A stretch of 64,000 nt of DNA from Burkholderiales bacterium (GCA_014860355.1 JACZJV010000012.1:112212-176211); one strand, 5' to 3'; shown: positions 26,629 to 36,307, numbered from the stretch's first letter. Numbers and translations are program-made. Notes: generated by a model from the sequence alone, not told the origin.

Positions 26629-28742
26629 TAGCTAGACCTCGCCATTTCGGTTTGTAGCGGCAGCGAAATACTGACCCTGGCGCCCCGGCCGGGGAGATTT
26701 TCCAGTCTGATCGCGCCATTGTGTTCGTCGATTATCTTCTTGACGATCGCCAGGCCCAGTCCAGTGCCCTTGGGTTTGGTGGTCACATAGGGCTCGAACG
26801 CACGCGCCATGATGGTTTCGGGGAAGCCGCAGCCGTTGTCGCTGATTCTGAGGCAGGCGTGGTTGCCCGAGCGCGCTGTTTGGACTTCGATGCAGGGGCT
26901 ACTGGTGCCGCCGGCGAGCGCGTCCTGCGCATTCTGCAGCAGATTGTGTATCACCTGACGCAATTGCGTCGGATCACCCATCACCTGCGGCAGCCCGGCC
27001 TGCAACGCCGGCCGCACCAGCGCGCCGGCGTTTTCGTACAGGTCCAGCACTTCTCGTACCAGTGCGTTCAAGTCCAGCGGATGCAGGTCGGGGGCGGGCG
27101 TGCGCGCATACTCGGCGAAGTCGTCCACCATTCCCTTCATTGCCGCAACCTGGTTGACGATGGTCGCGGTGGCGCGCTTGAGCGTCGCCGCGTCCTCGGG
27201 CACGAGCTTGTTCGCCAGTTTTGCCTGCAGACGCTCCGCCGAGAGTTGTATCGGCGTCAGCGGGTTCTTGATCTCGTGCGCCAGGCGCCGCGCCACCTCG
27301 CCCCAAGCAGTGGCACGCTGCGCCTGTACCAGTTTGGTGACATCGTCGAACACGACCACATAGCCGCCGCCGCTGGCGCGCGGCAGCACCGAGCCGCGCA
27401 CCAGCAACATGCGCTCGGCCAACTCCAGCTGCTGTTGCCAGGTGTCCTCGCCGTGCTGTCTGAACCCGTCGACGACGGCGCGCGCCAGCGGCTGCAACCG
27501 CGGCCAATCGGCCAGCGGCCTGCCCTTCAGGCCGTCGAATGTTTCCTGCAGGATCGCGCTGGCGCCGTGATTCACCGTGCCCAGGCGCAACTGCTCGTCC
27601 AGTACCAGCACGCCGGCCGACAGGTTGGCGAGGATGTTTTCCAGATAGGCCTTGGCCGTTTCCAGTTCGGCCCGATGCGATTCGGCGGCGCTGCGTGCAT
27701 CATCGAGTTGTTCCGTCATGCTGTTGAAAGACTGGGTGAGGATGCCCAGTTCATCGCGGCTGGTGACTTGCGCTCGACGGCTGTAGTCGCCGCGCGCCAC
27801 TGCCTGCGTTCCCGCGGCGAGCAGGGCCAGCGGCTCCGACAGGCGCGCCGAAAGCAGGAAAGCCAGTGCCGTGGCGGAAAACAATGTCAGTAGCAGCGTC
27901 AGCGTCAGGGTGAGGATGTAGATTTCCTTCAACCCCTGGCGCGACAGCGACAACTCCTTGTAGTCGCGGTACACGTCCTGCACGGCCTCCGCGTCCCGCG
28001 CCAGCGTCGGCGGTACCTTTTGCAGCAGTTGCAGCAGCCTCTCGTCCTCGGCGATGCTCAGTGCCGCCACCGGCATCAGCACGCGCAGACTCAAACTCCT
28101 GTCGGGCGCGCCTTCGAGTGCGGCGTAACCGCGGCTTTGCCGCGCCTGGCGCTGGATCATGGTATTGGGCAGGTCGGGCAGGAGCTTGCCCAAGCCCTTG
28201 CTCGCGCTGGCGATCACTTTGCCGCCCGAGGACAGGATCAGCGCGTCGTCGACTCCCGCCTGTTCGCGCAGCCGGTCCAGCAGCACCACTTGCTGCGCCG
28301 GCGTCTTGTCGGCGAGTTCGAGCGCGATGCGTCGCGCTTTTCCGCTGAGCTCGGTGAGCAGCAGATCAAGCGCGGTGCGACCTAGATTGAGTCCGCCCTC
28401 GAGCGCGTTGTCCACGCGCACGTCAAACCAGGATTCGATGCTTTTCGCCATGAACTGCAGCGACACCACATAGACTAGGCCACCGGGGACGATCACCATG
28501 GGCAGAAACATCAGCAGGAAGCGCAGCGTCAGACGCGATCCGAACACGCGCGCGCGCAGCTTCGAGGTGAGTACCCACAATTGGTAGCCGACCAGCGTCA
28601 GCACCGCCAGAGCGAGCGAGGCGTTCAGACCCAGCAGCAGCGCGTAGTGACGCGAAAACAGGGCGGTGTTGCCGCTCGCTGCCGCGAGCAGGAACAACAG
28701 GACTGCGCCCAACAATACGCTGAGTACAAGTGCGTATTTCAT
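26628..28742 (-). CDS. ntrY: NtrY-type sensor histidine kinase
   Basis: A 704-aa membrane kinase. The start at 28742 (MKYALVLSVLL) is preferred because its ATG overlaps the DUF4390 stop in an ATGA. Domains in order: two N-terminal membrane helices (about 3-22 and 32-55), a third near 75-95, a periplasmic sensor region, another helix near 280-300, a HAMP linker (LSEPLALLAAGT), a PAS-like domain, the HisKA box with the phosphorylated His in AHEIKNPLTP (about residue 489), and the HATPase with NLLQNAQDA and GTGLGLAIVKK. NtrYX systems respond to nitrogen or redox state in proteobacteria; the signal here is unknown. Partner NtrX follows directly. Confidence 0.92.
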   Translation of the reverse strand: MKYALVLSVLLGAVLLFLLAAASGNTALFSRHYALLLGLNASLALAVLTLVGYQLWVLTSKLRARVFGSRLTLRFLLMFLPMVIVPGGLVYVVSLQFMAKSIESWFDVRVDNALEGGLNLGRTALDLLLTELSGKARRIALELADKTPAQQVVLLDRLREQAGVDDALILSSGGKVIASASKGLGKLLPDLPNTMIQRQARQSRGYAALEGAPDRSLSLRVLMPVAALSIAEDERLLQLLQKVPPTLARDAEAVQDVYRDYKELSLSRQGLKEIYILTLTLTLLLTLFSATALAFLLSARLSEPLALLAAGTQAVARGDYSRRAQVTSRDELGILTQSFNSMTEQLDDARSAAESHRAELETAKAYLENILANLSAGVLVLDEQLRLGTVNHGASAILQETFDGLKGRPLADWPRLQPLARAVVDGFRQHGEDTWQQQLELAERMLLVRGSVLPRASGGGYVVVFDDVTKLVQAQRATAWGEVARRLAHEIKNPLTPIQLSAERLQAKLANKLVPEDAATLKRATATIVNQVAAMKGMVDDFAEYARTPAPDLHPLDLNALVREVLDLYENAGALVRPALQAGLPQVMGDPTQLRQVIHNLLQNAQDALAGGTSSPCIEVQTARSGNHACLRISDNGCGFPETIMARAFEPYVTTKPKGTGLGLAIVKKIIDEHNGAIRLENLPGRGARVSISLPLQTEMARSS

Positions 28743-29320
28743 TGCGGCGCTTTCTCCGTTACCGGCGCCCTTACCTGCAGCGGCCAGCGCTGCCATTCGG
28801 ATGCGAGATTCCAGTCGCGGTTGGTGAGCGCGCTCACCTGGAACGGCTTGGGCAGCTGGGTAAGGTCCAGACGCATGCGCAGCGCCGCCTCGTAATCGGT
28901 GCCTGCCCCCACCTCCCCGCGTTCCAGCACCCGCCAGGAACGCACCCGCGACAACACGCGCAGCGCGTCGGACAGGCTCGAAAAGCTCTGGTGCAGGGCT
29001 CCGCGCGAGATCCGGTATTGACGCGTGAGCGCGTGATACGACAGGCGCAGCGTCAGCTGCCGGCTGACGGGATGTTCATCGAACCAGTACCAGCGCTTGC
29101 GCGTGAGCTCGAATTCGACCTCGAAGTACAGCGCCACGCCCTTGTTGATGGCGTCCTCAAGCCGCGGGTTGAGGTCGATTTCGAAGTCCGCATCGAGAAT
29201 GTAGCCGTCGTCGTTGGCTTCGAGCGAAATATGGCGGATTGCGATGTCTTCAGCGCGTGTCTGCGCCGACCAGCAAAACGCCAGCACCAGCAGCAGCGGC
29301 ACCAGCAGCCGCAGGCTCAT
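28739..29320 (-). CDS. DUF4390 domain-containing exported protein
   Basis: A 193-aa protein with a signal peptide (MSLRLLVPLLLVLAFC, cleavage near TRAED) and a DUF4390 body. The segments YILDADFEIDLNPRLEDAI and KGVALYFEVEFELTRKRWYWFDE (the latter spans about residues 60-82) are the typical conserved stretches. The function is unknown. The gene stands between rsmB and ntrY in many betaproteobacteria and overlaps ntrY by four bases here, so it may feed a periplasmic signal to the NtrY sensor; that is inference. The 85-bp gap to rsmB contains a perfect eight-base-pair hairpin. Confidence 0.85.
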   Translation of the reverse strand: MSLRLLVPLLLVLAFCWSAQTRAEDIAIRHISLEANDDGYILDADFEIDLNPRLEDAINKGVALYFEVEFELTRKRWYWFDEHPVSRQLTLRLSYHALTRQYRISRGALHQSFSSLSDALRVLSRVRSWRVLERGEVGAGTDYEAALRMRLDLTQLPKPFQVSALTNRDWNLASEWQRWPLQVRAPVTEKAPQ

Positions 29321-29340
29321 GTTCCGGTGCTCATTGAAAT

Positions 29341-29360
29341 AGGAGGGGAAGCCCCCTCCT
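29341..29360. repeat. Perfect hairpin between rsmB and DUF4390
   Basis: AGGAGGGG at 29341-29348 and CCCCTCCT at 29353-29360 form an eight-base-pair stem with a four-base loop. No U-tract follows on either strand. It may stabilise or process the mRNA in the rsmB-DUF4390 gap, or it may be a weak terminator. Confidence 0.45.
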
Positions 29361-29405
29361 GCTCCGCTGACACGGTGGCCGTTTCGGATATCTCAAAATG
29401 GACAC

Positions 29406-30680
29406 CTAGTGTTTTTGCAGCAGCGCGTAGAAAAAACCGTCATGCCGCGCGCCGGGAAGCATTTGTCCTTCGTCGAGCCCGGCAAGCGGGAGCCGGCGGG
29501 CCGCGCCGTTGCGCCCGAGGAAGGACGCGATAGTCTGTGCGTTTTCCTGCGGGAACACCGAGCACGTCGCATACAGCAATTTACCACCCGGCGCCAACTG
29601 TTGCCACAGCGCATCCAGCATCCGGCCCTGGGTAACGGCGAGCCGTGCGAGGTCGCTTTCCCGGCGCAGCCATTTTATGTCGGGGTGGCGCTTGACCACG
29701 CCCGATGCGCTACAGGGTGCATCGAGCAGAATGCGCTCGAACAAGCCGCCGTCCGACCACGCCGCAGGCGACGCGCAGTCCCCGCAGACGATGCGTGCGC
29801 TTAGCCCGAGCCGCGCCAGATTGTCGCCGATGCGAGGCAGCCGCGCCGGGTCACTGTCCAATGCCGTGAGCGCGCAATCGGCAAGTTCCAGGATGTGCGC
29901 CGCTTTGCCTCCCGGCGCGGCGCAGGCATCGAGCACGCGCATTCCCGGCTGAACGTCGAGAAAGGGCGCGGCGAGCTGCGCACCGGCGTCCTGCACTGAT
30001 ACTTCACCCGCGCCGAATCCGGGAACCGACTCTATCGGCAGCGGGCGCTCGAGCACAATCGCGTGCGTTCCAATGAGCTCCCCGGCGAGACCGTGCTCCC
30101 CCAGCTTGCTCAGATACTGCTCGGCCGTGAGGCGGCGCTGATTGACGCGCAAGGTCATGGGCGGGTGAAGATTGCCCGTATTCAACACCGATTCCCAGCA
30201 TTGCGGCCATGCTTTGCGCAAGCGATCTATCCACCACTGCTGGTAGGAGTAGTGCGCGCTGTCGGAGGTGCAACGCGTTACGAGCGCGTCCGCCTCACGC
30301 AAATAATTTCGCAGCACCGCATTGGCGAGGCCCCTGGCCGCGGGTTCGACGCGTGAAACCGCGCGCACAGCCTGATCCACGGTGGTATGGGCAGTGTGCG
30401 GCCGCGCGCGCAACTGGTACAGCGCGCAAACCAGCAAAGCGTGCAGGGCGGGCTTGACCGGCTTGCGCAGCAGTTCGGCCAGGAGTGCGTCGAGCAGACC
30501 GAGGTTGCGCAGCGTGCCGTAGGCAAGATCCTGCACCGCGGCGCGCAGGCCCGCGGCGGGTTCCAGGCCCGCGAGCGCGTCCGACAGGCTGCGCCCCGCG
30601 CGTACCTGCGCAACGGCATCGCCGGCGGTGTAAAGCGCTAGCTCCAAGTTTGCGGATCTGGACAAGGGAACAAGCGGCAT
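29406..30680 (-). CDS. rsmB: 16S rRNA (cytosine-967-C5)-methyltransferase
   Basis: A 424-aa protein, the usual RsmB length. An N-terminal NusB-like RNA-binding domain (about 1-140, with ARGLANAVLRNYLR) is followed by the methyltransferase. The SAM site reads LDACAAPGGKAAHILEL. DAPCSASGVVKRHPDI carries the conserved PC motif cysteine and YATCSVFPQEN carries the catalytic TC cysteine. It makes m5C967 in 16S rRNA. It heads the minus-strand group leading into DUF4390 and ntrYX. The fmt and def genes lie close upstream, as is common. Confidence 0.95.
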   Translation of the reverse strand: MPLVPLSRSANLELALYTAGDAVAQVRAGRSLSDALAGLEPAAGLRAAVQDLAYGTLRNLGLLDALLAELLRKPVKPALHALLVCALYQLRARPHTAHTTVDQAVRAVSRVEPAARGLANAVLRNYLREADALVTRCTSDSAHYSYQQWWIDRLRKAWPQCWESVLNTGNLHPPMTLRVNQRRLTAEQYLSKLGEHGLAGELIGTHAIVLERPLPIESVPGFGAGEVSVQDAGAQLAAPFLDVQPGMRVLDACAAPGGKAAHILELADCALTALDSDPARLPRIGDNLARLGLSARIVCGDCASPAAWSDGGLFERILLDAPCSASGVVKRHPDIKWLRRESDLARLAVTQGRMLDALWQQLAPGGKLLYATCSVFPQENAQTIASFLGRNGAARRLPLAGLDEGQMLPGARHDGFFYALLQKH

Positions 30681-30824
30681 TGCCGCCGTGACGGCTGCGA
30701 TGCCGGTGTGGTAATAAACGAACCCCGCATCCTACACTGGGATGGCGGCCGGGAGAACCCGTTAGCAGCCATGGTCAAAATGAGAGGATGCGCCCCGAAG
30801 TTGTTGATCCTCCTTGAAGGGAAA

Positions 30825-30889
30825 GGTCCGCTCGGGGGACCTCCCCCAATAGCCCCCTGAGTCAGGGGACATTTCGGCAATTCCGAAAT
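30825..30889. repeat. Cluster of three short palindromes in the htpX-rsmB gap
   Basis: Three inverted repeats follow one another in the 246-bp gap: GGGGG-ACCT-CCCCC (30834-30847), CCCCTGA-G-TCAGGGG (30854-30868) and ATTTCGG-CAATT-CCGAAAT (30871-30889). A GGTCC/GGACC pair (30825-30829 with 30837-30841) offers an alternative fold. The last 27 bases (30868-30894) resemble, in inverted orientation, bases about 29379-29405 on the far side of rsmB (19 of 27 by eye). It looks like a dispersed intergenic repeat or the remnant of a mobile element; no transposase is present. Confidence 0.5.
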
Positions 30890-30926
30890 GGCCTCTGTTA
30901 CATCACGCGCGGGCGCGCCCCCGGGA

Positions 30927-31766
30927 TCAGGCCATTGCGCGCAAGCGCGCGATGCGCATTTCGGTCGCGGGGTGGGTGCTGAACATGTTCTGTACGCCGC
31001 CGCCTGAGAGTGGATTGATGATCATCATCTGGGCTGTCGCCGGATGCGCCTCGGCTGCGGCCAGGGGCAGGCCATTGGCGTAGCGGTCCATTTTTTCCAG
31101 GGCACTTGCCAGTGCCTTTGGGTCCCCGGAGATTTCGGCGCCGCCGCGATCGGCCTCGAATTCGCGCGTGCGCGAGATCGCCATCTGGATCAGCATTGCC
31201 GCGATCGGCGCCAGGATCATGACGATCAGGACTACGAACGGGTTGGCGCGCTCGCCGTCGCCGCGCCCGCCGAACAGGAAGCCGAACTGGGCGAGGGCAG
31301 AGATCGCGCCGGCCACTGTGGCGGCGATGGTGGAAGTAAGGATGTCGCGATGCCGCACATGCGCCAGTTCGTGCGCCATCACGCCGCGCAACTCGCGCGC
31401 CGACAACAGTTGCAGTATGCCGGTCGTAGCCGCCACCGCAGCGTGCTCGGGATCGCGCCCGGTGGCAAATGCATTGGGTTGCGCTTCGTCGATCAGGTAG
31501 ACGCGCGGCATGGGCAGTCCGGCGCGCTGCGACAACTCCTGCACCATGCCGTAGAACTGCGGGGCGCTCGCCGCGTCGACTTCGTGCGCGTTGTACATGC
31601 GCAGTACCATCTTGTCCGAGAACCAGTAGGCAAAGACGTTCATCACACCGCCGAGCGCGAGTGCGAGCAGCATGCCGTTCGCGCCGCCGATTGCAGCGCC
31701 GACGACGCCAAACAGCGCCACGATCCCGGCTATCAGGATGGTAGTCTTGAGCCAGTTTGCCATCAT
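30927..31766 (-). CDS. htpX: Membrane zinc metalloprotease HtpX
   Basis: A 279-aa M48 family protease of standard length. Two N-terminal membrane helices (about 7-27 and 31-50) precede the zinc site HELAH (His132, Glu133, His136); two more hydrophobic stretches (about 145-165 and 174-195) follow, and the third ligand Glu lies in [12 protein letters not shown]. It degrades misfolded membrane proteins in envelope stress. GAGGAAA precedes the first of two ATGs. It is followed downstream by the palindrome cluster and preceded 35 bp upstream by fmt. Confidence 0.95.
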   Translation of the reverse strand: MMANWLKTTILIAGIVALFGVVGAAIGGANGMLLALALGGVMNVFAYWFSDKMVLRMYNAHEVDAASAPQFYGMVQELSQRAGLPMPRVYLIDEAQPNAFATGRDPEHAAVAATTGILQLLSARELRGVMAHELAHVRHRDILTSTIAATVAGAISALAQFGFLFGGRGDGERANPFVVLIVMILAPIAAMLIQMAISRTREFEADRGGAEISGDPKALASALEKMDRYANGLPLAAAEAHPATAQMMIINPLSGGGVQNMFSTHPATEMRIARLRAMA

Positions 31767-31801
31767 TCCCGGTTTCCTCGCGAAGGTCGTTGCACCGGTC
31801 C

Positions 31802-32746
31802 TTAGATGGTGGCCTTCGCCGAGAATTCAAGTCGATCGCCAGGCGCCAGGGGGAAGCCGGCAAGGAACCGGGCTGCGGAAAGGCGTTTGCTGCCGGGGCG
31901 CTGCAATTCCTGCACCCGCAGCGCCCCGGTTCCGCAGGCGACGACTATGCCCCCGGGGCCGCACTCGAGTATGGCGCCGGGCTCTCCTTCTGTGGCGACT
32001 ACCCGGCAATTCCAGATTTTCAGTGCTACGCCTCTTATCGTCGTGGACGCGCCGGGCAATGGATCGAACGCGCGTACCTTGCGTTCGATTTCCGTCGCCC
32101 CCTCGCGCCAGTCGATTTCGGCTTCCGCCTTGGTAAGCTTTGCTGCGTAGCTTGCGCCGGCCTCCGCCTGAGGTTGGGCATGGAGCTGGCCGAGCTCGAG
32201 CCGCGCGATCGTGTCCACGATCAGCCGTGCGCCAAGCAGCGCGAGCTTGGCGTGCAGGCTCGCGCCGGTGTCGTCGGCCTCGATGGCCACGGACTCGGCG
32301 GCGAGTATTGGGCCGGTATCCAGGCCCCGGTCCATTTGCATGATGGTGATCCCGGTGAGCGCGTCGCCGGCGAGAATGGCGCGCTGGATCGGCGCTGCGC
32401 CGCGCCAGCGCGGCAGCAGCGACGCGTGGATATTGATTGCGCCTAGTCGTGCAACCGCCAGCGCCGGCGGCGGCAGTATCAGTCCGTAGGCCGCAACCAC
32501 CATGAGATCGGCGCCGGCCGCGCGCAGCACTTCCAGCGTCTCTGCGTCTTTCAAACTGCCGGGCTGATACACCGCGAGGCCGCGCTCCTGCGCGAGGGAC
32601 TTTACCGCGCTGGTGGCAAGCTTGAGCCCCCGCCCTGCCGGCCGGTCGGGTTGAGTGAGCACCAACGCGATCTCGTGCCGGGCATCGTGCAGCGCGGCCA
32701 GGGCGCGCGCAGCGAACTCGGGGGTGCCGGCGAAGATGAGGCGCAT
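31802..32746 (-). CDS. fmt: Methionyl-tRNA formyltransferase
   Basis: A 314-aa protein of the usual length. The N-terminal formyltransferase domain begins [16 protein letters not shown] and carries [18 protein letters not shown] with the catalytic Asn-His, then [14 protein letters not shown]. The C-terminal tRNA-binding OB-like domain starts near residue 205. It formylates Met-tRNA with 10-formyl-THF for translation initiation. It lies 19 bp downstream of def, the enzyme that later removes the formyl group. Confidence 0.97.
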   Translation of the reverse strand: MRLIFAGTPEFAARALAALHDARHEIALVLTQPDRPAGRGLKLATSAVKSLAQERGLAVYQPGSLKDAETLEVLRAAGADLMVVAAYGLILPPPALAVARLGAINIHASLLPRWRGAAPIQRAILAGDALTGITIMQMDRGLDTGPILAAESVAIEADDTGASLHAKLALLGARLIVDTIARLELGQLHAQPQAEAGASYAAKLTKAEAEIDWREGATEIERKVRAFDPLPGASTTIRGVALKIWNCRVVATEGEPGAILECGPGGIVVACGTGALRVQELQRPGSKRLSAARFLAGFPLAPGDRLEFSAKATI

Positions 32747-32765
32747 CCGCGGAGGCGAAGGCAGA

Positions 32766-33269
32766 TCAGGCGCTCTGGCGCTGCTGCTTCGCCATCTTGG
32801 CGCGAATGCGGGTCTGTTTCAGACGCGACAGATACTCGACAAAAACCCGACCCTTGAGATGATCCATTTCGTGCTGGATGCATACGGCTAGCAGTCCCTC
32901 CGCTTCCATGGAGAAACTCCGGCCGTCCAGACCCAGCGCGCGCACTACGATATGTTCGGCGCGCGCGATTTTCTCGTAAATGCCCGGCACCGACAGGCAG
33001 CCTTCTTCGCAGTCAGCCTCCCCCATGGCGGCGATGATCTCCGGGTTGATCAGGGTTAGCAGTTGGTCCCGGGTATCGGACGCGTCGATGACAATCACTT
33101 GTTTATGCACGTCTACTTGGGTGGCCGCCAGACCTACGCCGGGTGCGGCGTACATGGTTTCAGCCATGTCGGCTACCAGGCTGCGGGTACTGTCGTTTAC
33201 CTCGGCAACAGGGGCCGCTATCTTGTGCAAGCGGGCATCTGGATAGCGCAGGATAGCTAAGCGAGACAT
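32766..33269 (-). CDS. def: Peptide deformylase
   Basis: A 167-aa type I deformylase. All three motifs are present: GVGLAATQ (44-51), EGCLSVP (89-95, metal-ligand Cys91) and HEMDH (133-137, His133 and His137 ligands, Glu134 catalytic). It removes the formyl group from nascent proteins. It is the first gene of the def-fmt-htpX group and diverges from the LysM gene across an AT-rich 109-bp spacer that should hold both promoters. Confidence 0.97.
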   Translation of the reverse strand: MSRLAILRYPDARLHKIAAPVAEVNDSTRSLVADMAETMYAAPGVGLAATQVDVHKQVIVIDASDTRDQLLTLINPEIIAAMGEADCEEGCLSVPGIYEKIARAEHIVVRALGLDGRSFSMEAEGLLAVCIQHEMDHLKGRVFVEYLSRLKQTRIRAKMAKQQRQSA

Positions 33270-33378
33270 AATAACTTGCTAATTGAACGGATTAGGTGCT
33301 AAATTTAATGAAGTCTATAAAAAGCGTGCTAGACTTTATATGATTCAGCCCTCTACTCTATTTAGGTTCGAGGCTCCT

Positions 33379-34440
33379 ATGCGCAAGTCTATCATAATCG
33401 CAATGCTCGCCGCCGCGCTGGCGGCGACGCCTCTCATGGCTCAGCAGCGGGCAGACGCCGGCTTGCAGGACAATGCGCCTGATCGCCATGTCGTGGTGAA
33501 GGGCGATACTTTGTGGGGCATTTCCGCGAAGTTTCTCAAGGATCCATGGCGCTGGCCGGAAGTTTGGAAACTGAACCAGGAAGAGGTGAAGAATCCGCAC
33601 CTGATCTATCCGGGCGATGTCATCGTGCTCGATCGCTCCGGGCAGAAGCCGGAACTCAGGATAGTCATGGGCGAAACGATCAGGCTGCAGCCGCGCATAC
33701 GTGTCGAGGATGTCGGCAAGGAGGCTATCCCGAGCATTCCGCCCCGGGTCATCGAACCTTTCCTGTCGCGGCCGCTGGTGATCGAACCCGACGGTTTGAA
33801 CAACGCACCGCGCATCGTTGCTGCGCAGGCGGACCGCGTCTATCTGGGCGCGGGGGACGTAGCCTACGTCAGCGGCATCAAGGACGCCAGGCGCGACAGC
33901 CTGTGGCAGATTTATCGCCCGGGCGCGCCGCTCGTCGATCCCGATAGCCAGACGACGCTGGGCTACGAAGCGGTATTTCTCGGCGACAGCAAGGTAACCA
34001 AGGCCGGCGATCCTGCGACCATTCAAATTTTCGGTGCGCAGCAGGAGATAGGCAAAGGCGATCGCCTGGTCGCTGCCGGGCCGCTGGTGCTCAAGAACTA
34101 CGCACCACATGCGCCCGGTAGCGCCATCCACGGCCGTGTCATCGGGAACCGCGGCGGCCTGGGCGAGACCGGCCCGCAAAACGTGGTTACCCTCAACAAG
34201 GGCAAGAACGACGGGCTAGAGCCGGGGCATGTGCTAGCCCTGCTGCGCCTGGGCCGCACCACCGACGAGATCACGCCGAGTTCCAAATGGTTCCGCCGCG
34301 ACAAGGTCGAAGCCATCAAGCTGCCGGACGAGCGTTATGGCCTGGTTTTTGTATTCCGCATCTTCGACCGGGTGTCCTACGCTCTGGTGATGTCGGCGAG
34401 CCGACCGGTGCAGGTTGGCGACGTGGTGACCACTCCCTGA
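33379..34440 (+). CDS. Exported LysM-domain protein
   Basis: A 353-aa protein. The start at 33379 gives a proper signal peptide (MRKSIIIAMLAAALAATPLMA); earlier in-frame codons lie in an AT-rich promoter region. One LysM domain occupies about residues 32-80 (HVVVKGDTLWGISAKFLKDP through YPGDVIVLD), and it should bind peptidoglycan in the periplasm. The remaining part has no catalytic motif I recognise. It stands directly before dprA and opposite def, an arrangement common in betaproteobacteria. The spacer offers TTGAAC-17-TAATGA as a rough promoter candidate. Confidence 0.88.
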   Translation: MRKSIIIAMLAAALAATPLMAQQRADAGLQDNAPDRHVVVKGDTLWGISAKFLKDPWRWPEVWKLNQEEVKNPHLIYPGDVIVLDRSGQKPELRIVMGETIRLQPRIRVEDVGKEAIPSIPPRVIEPFLSRPLVIEPDGLNNAPRIVAAQADRVYLGAGDVAYVSGIKDARRDSLWQIYRPGAPLVDPDSQTTLGYEAVFLGDSKVTKAGDPATIQIFGAQQEIGKGDRLVAAGPLVLKNYAPHAPGSAIHGRVIGNRGGLGETGPQNVVTLNKGKNDGLEPGHVLALLRLGRTTDEITPSSKWFRRDKVEAIKLPDERYGLVFVFRIFDRVSYALVMSASRPVQVGDVVTTP

Positions 34441-34465
34441 GAGGTCTCGAACCGAAAGGGAGTAC

Positions 34466-34490
34466 GCCCGGCAGGCCGCCTGCCTTGGGC
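34466..34490. repeat. Hairpin between the LysM gene and dprA
   Basis: GCCC-GGCAGG (34466-34475) pairs with CCTGCC-TT-GGGC (34479-34490) around a CCG loop, giving ten GC-rich base pairs with a two-base bulge. No T-run follows. It fills most of the 66-bp gap before the dprA start and may limit read-through or mask the dprA ribosome site. Confidence 0.45.
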
Positions 34491-34506
34491 GCATGGCGGA
34501 AATACG

Positions 34507-35580
34507 ATGCAGCATGACGCTGAGCTCGCGGCGTGGATCAAACTCAGTCTGGTGCCGGGGCTGGGCGGCCAAACTCTGCGCAAACTTCTCGGTGCATTCG
34601 GCCTGCCGCAGCAAATTCTCGCCGCCGGGCACCGCGCCCTCGCAAGCATCGTTTCCGCGGATATTGCGGCACACATACTGTCCGACCTTGATTCGAGCGC
34701 AGTCGACGCGGCCCTCGCATGGGCGGCCGAGGACGGCCACGCGGTACTCACGCTCGCCGACGACGCATATCCACGGCCGCTGCTCGAGACATCTGATCCG
34801 CCTGCACTCCTGTATCTGCGCGGCCGGCGCGAGTTGCTCGCGCTTCCCGGCTTGGCCGTGGTCGGCAGCCGCAACGCGACGCCGCAGGGTATTGGCAATG
34901 CAGAACAGTTCGCGCGCGCCTTCAGTTCAGCCGGCCTCACCATCGTCAGTGGCCTGGCGCTGGGCATAGACGCTGCGGCGCATCGTGGCGGTTTGGACGC
35001 GGCGGGCTCCACCATCGCGGTGCTAGGCACCGGTGCGGACATCCTCTATCCGCAGCGCAACCGGGCGCTGGGGGAGCGCATCGCGCGCGAAGGGCTCATA
35101 GTCAGCGAATTCCCCTTAGGCACGCCGCCGCATAGCAGCAATTTCCCGAGGCGCAACCGCGTCATCTCGGGTTTGGCGCGCGGCTGCCTCGTGGTTGAGG
35201 CGGCGCTCGCCTCGGGCTCGCTCATCACCGCGCGCCTCGCTGCCGAGCAGGGACGCGATGTGTTCGCCATGCCGGGGTCGATCCACTCGCCGCACTCCAA
35301 GGGCTGTCACGCGCTAATCAAGCAGGGCGCAAAGTTGGTGGAAAGTGCACAGGACCTGTTGCAGGAACTGGGTATCGCGGCGCTTGCTGCGCCACCTGCT
35401 GCGGCCGTCGGCACCGCCGCAGGACTGCTTGCACACCTGGGTTACGACCCCAGCGACATAGACACGTTGTGTGCTAGAAGCGGCTTGACGGCGGACTTGG
35501 TATCGGCCATGCTGTTGCAACTCGAGCTCGACGGCAAGGTCGCGAGCCTGCCCGGCGGGCAATATCAGAGAACCTCTTAA
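34507..35580 (+). CDS. dprA: DNA-processing protein DprA
   Basis: A 357-aa protein. An N-terminal helix-hairpin region (LSLVPGLGGQTLRKLL) is followed by the Rossmann-like DprA core, with VVGSRNATPQG (about 118-128), SGLALGIDAAAHRGGLDA (about 147-164) and NRVISGLARG (about 218-227). A C-terminal winged-helix DprA domain follows (about 295-355). It loads RecA on incoming single-stranded DNA during natural transformation. With comM elsewhere in the window, the sequence suggests a competent lineage. The stop sits in the 12-bp palindrome CCTCTTAAGAGG (35573-35584). The smg gene follows 16 bp later. Confidence 0.95.
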   Translation: MQHDAELAAWIKLSLVPGLGGQTLRKLLGAFGLPQQILAAGHRALASIVSADIAAHILSDLDSSAVDAALAWAAEDGHAVLTLADDAYPRPLLETSDPPALLYLRGRRELLALPGLAVVGSRNATPQGIGNAEQFARAFSSAGLTIVSGLALGIDAAAHRGGLDAAGSTIAVLGTGADILYPQRNRALGERIAREGLIVSEFPLGTPPHSSNFPRRNRVISGLARGCLVVEAALASGSLITARLAAEQGRDVFAMPGSIHSPHSKGCHALIKQGAKLVESAQDLLQELGIAALAAPPAAAVGTAAGLLAHLGYDPSDIDTLCARSGLTADLVSAMLLQLELDGKVASLPGGQYQRTS

Positions 35581-35596
35581 GAGGCCGCCCAGAAGA

Positions 35597-36055
35597 ATGT
35601 TCGACATACTCGTCTACCTGTTCGAAAACTATTACCAGACCGACCTCTATCCCGATCAAGATGCGCTGGCGCGCAAGCTTAGCGCCGCCGGCTTCGAGCA
35701 CGACGACATCAGCGATGCGCTCGCCTGGCTGCAAGGGCTTTCCGCCACGGAATCCAGCACGCTTCCCGATTCTCTTGCACAAAGCACTGCGTTTCGCGGC
35801 TACGCCGAAGTGGAGGCGGGCAAGCTGGGGGTGGAGGGGCGCGGATTCCTGGCTTTTCTCGAGGGCGCGAAGGTGCTAACGCCGTTGTTGCGCGAGATCA
35901 TCATCGAGCGCGCCATGGCGCTGTCGGAAGACAACGTCAGCATCGAGAAATTGAAGGTGATCGTGCTGATGGTCTTGTGGAGCCAGCAGCATTCGATCGA
36001 TTCGCTCATTCTCGAAGAACTGCTCTCCGATCGCGCGCAATTGCTCATGCATTAA
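35597..36055 (+). CDS. smg: Smg family protein (DUF494)
   Basis: A 152-aa protein starting MFDILVYLFENYY, the signature N-terminus of the DUF494/Smg family, with conserved EKLKVIVLMVLWSQ towards the C-terminus. The function is not established. It follows dprA as in most beta- and gammaproteobacteria and probably shares its transcript. Confidence 0.92.
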   Translation: MFDILVYLFENYYQTDLYPDQDALARKLSAAGFEHDDISDALAWLQGLSATESSTLPDSLAQSTAFRGYAEVEAGKLGVEGRGFLAFLEGAKVLTPLLREIIIERAMALSEDNVSIEKLKVIVLMVLWSQQHSIDSLILEELLSDRAQLLMH

Positions 36056-36217
36056 GGCTGTTGACGCCGATTAACCCGCTGTTTCGCTGAACTTTATCAC
36101 GGCGCCTTGGCGCGCCTCCTTGCTTCGCCCTCTGGTTTGCACTTATCATGCTGCGGCTTGCTGCATGGGTGCCGACCAATCATCGATTGAGCGCACACTG
36201 GCTAGTCCGAACACACT

Positions 36218-36307
36218 ATGACAAGAAAACCCAACATTGCTGAAAAGCCTTCGGTCGCCAACGACATCGCCCGCGGCCGAATTCACGAGCGCGGGCTCGG
36301 GCGCTGA
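36218..36307 (+). pseudogene. Truncated in-frame duplicate of the topB 5' end
   Basis: A 29-codon open frame, starting MTRKP, contains IAEKPSVANDIAR, identical to TopB residues 7-19, then diverges (GRIHERGLGR) and stops at TGA 36305-36307, ten bases before the real topB ATG. At DNA level 41 bases (36235-36275) repeat exactly at 36334-36374. It is either the scar of a partial tandem duplication or an upstream mini-ORF. It cannot encode a working enzyme. Confidence 0.7.

Noticed and set aside
30638..30880. An 80-codon minus-strand frame upstream of rsmB
   Set aside because: It overlaps the palindrome cluster and the rsmB start, is rich in proline and glycine and shows no domain; read as part of an intergenic repeat.
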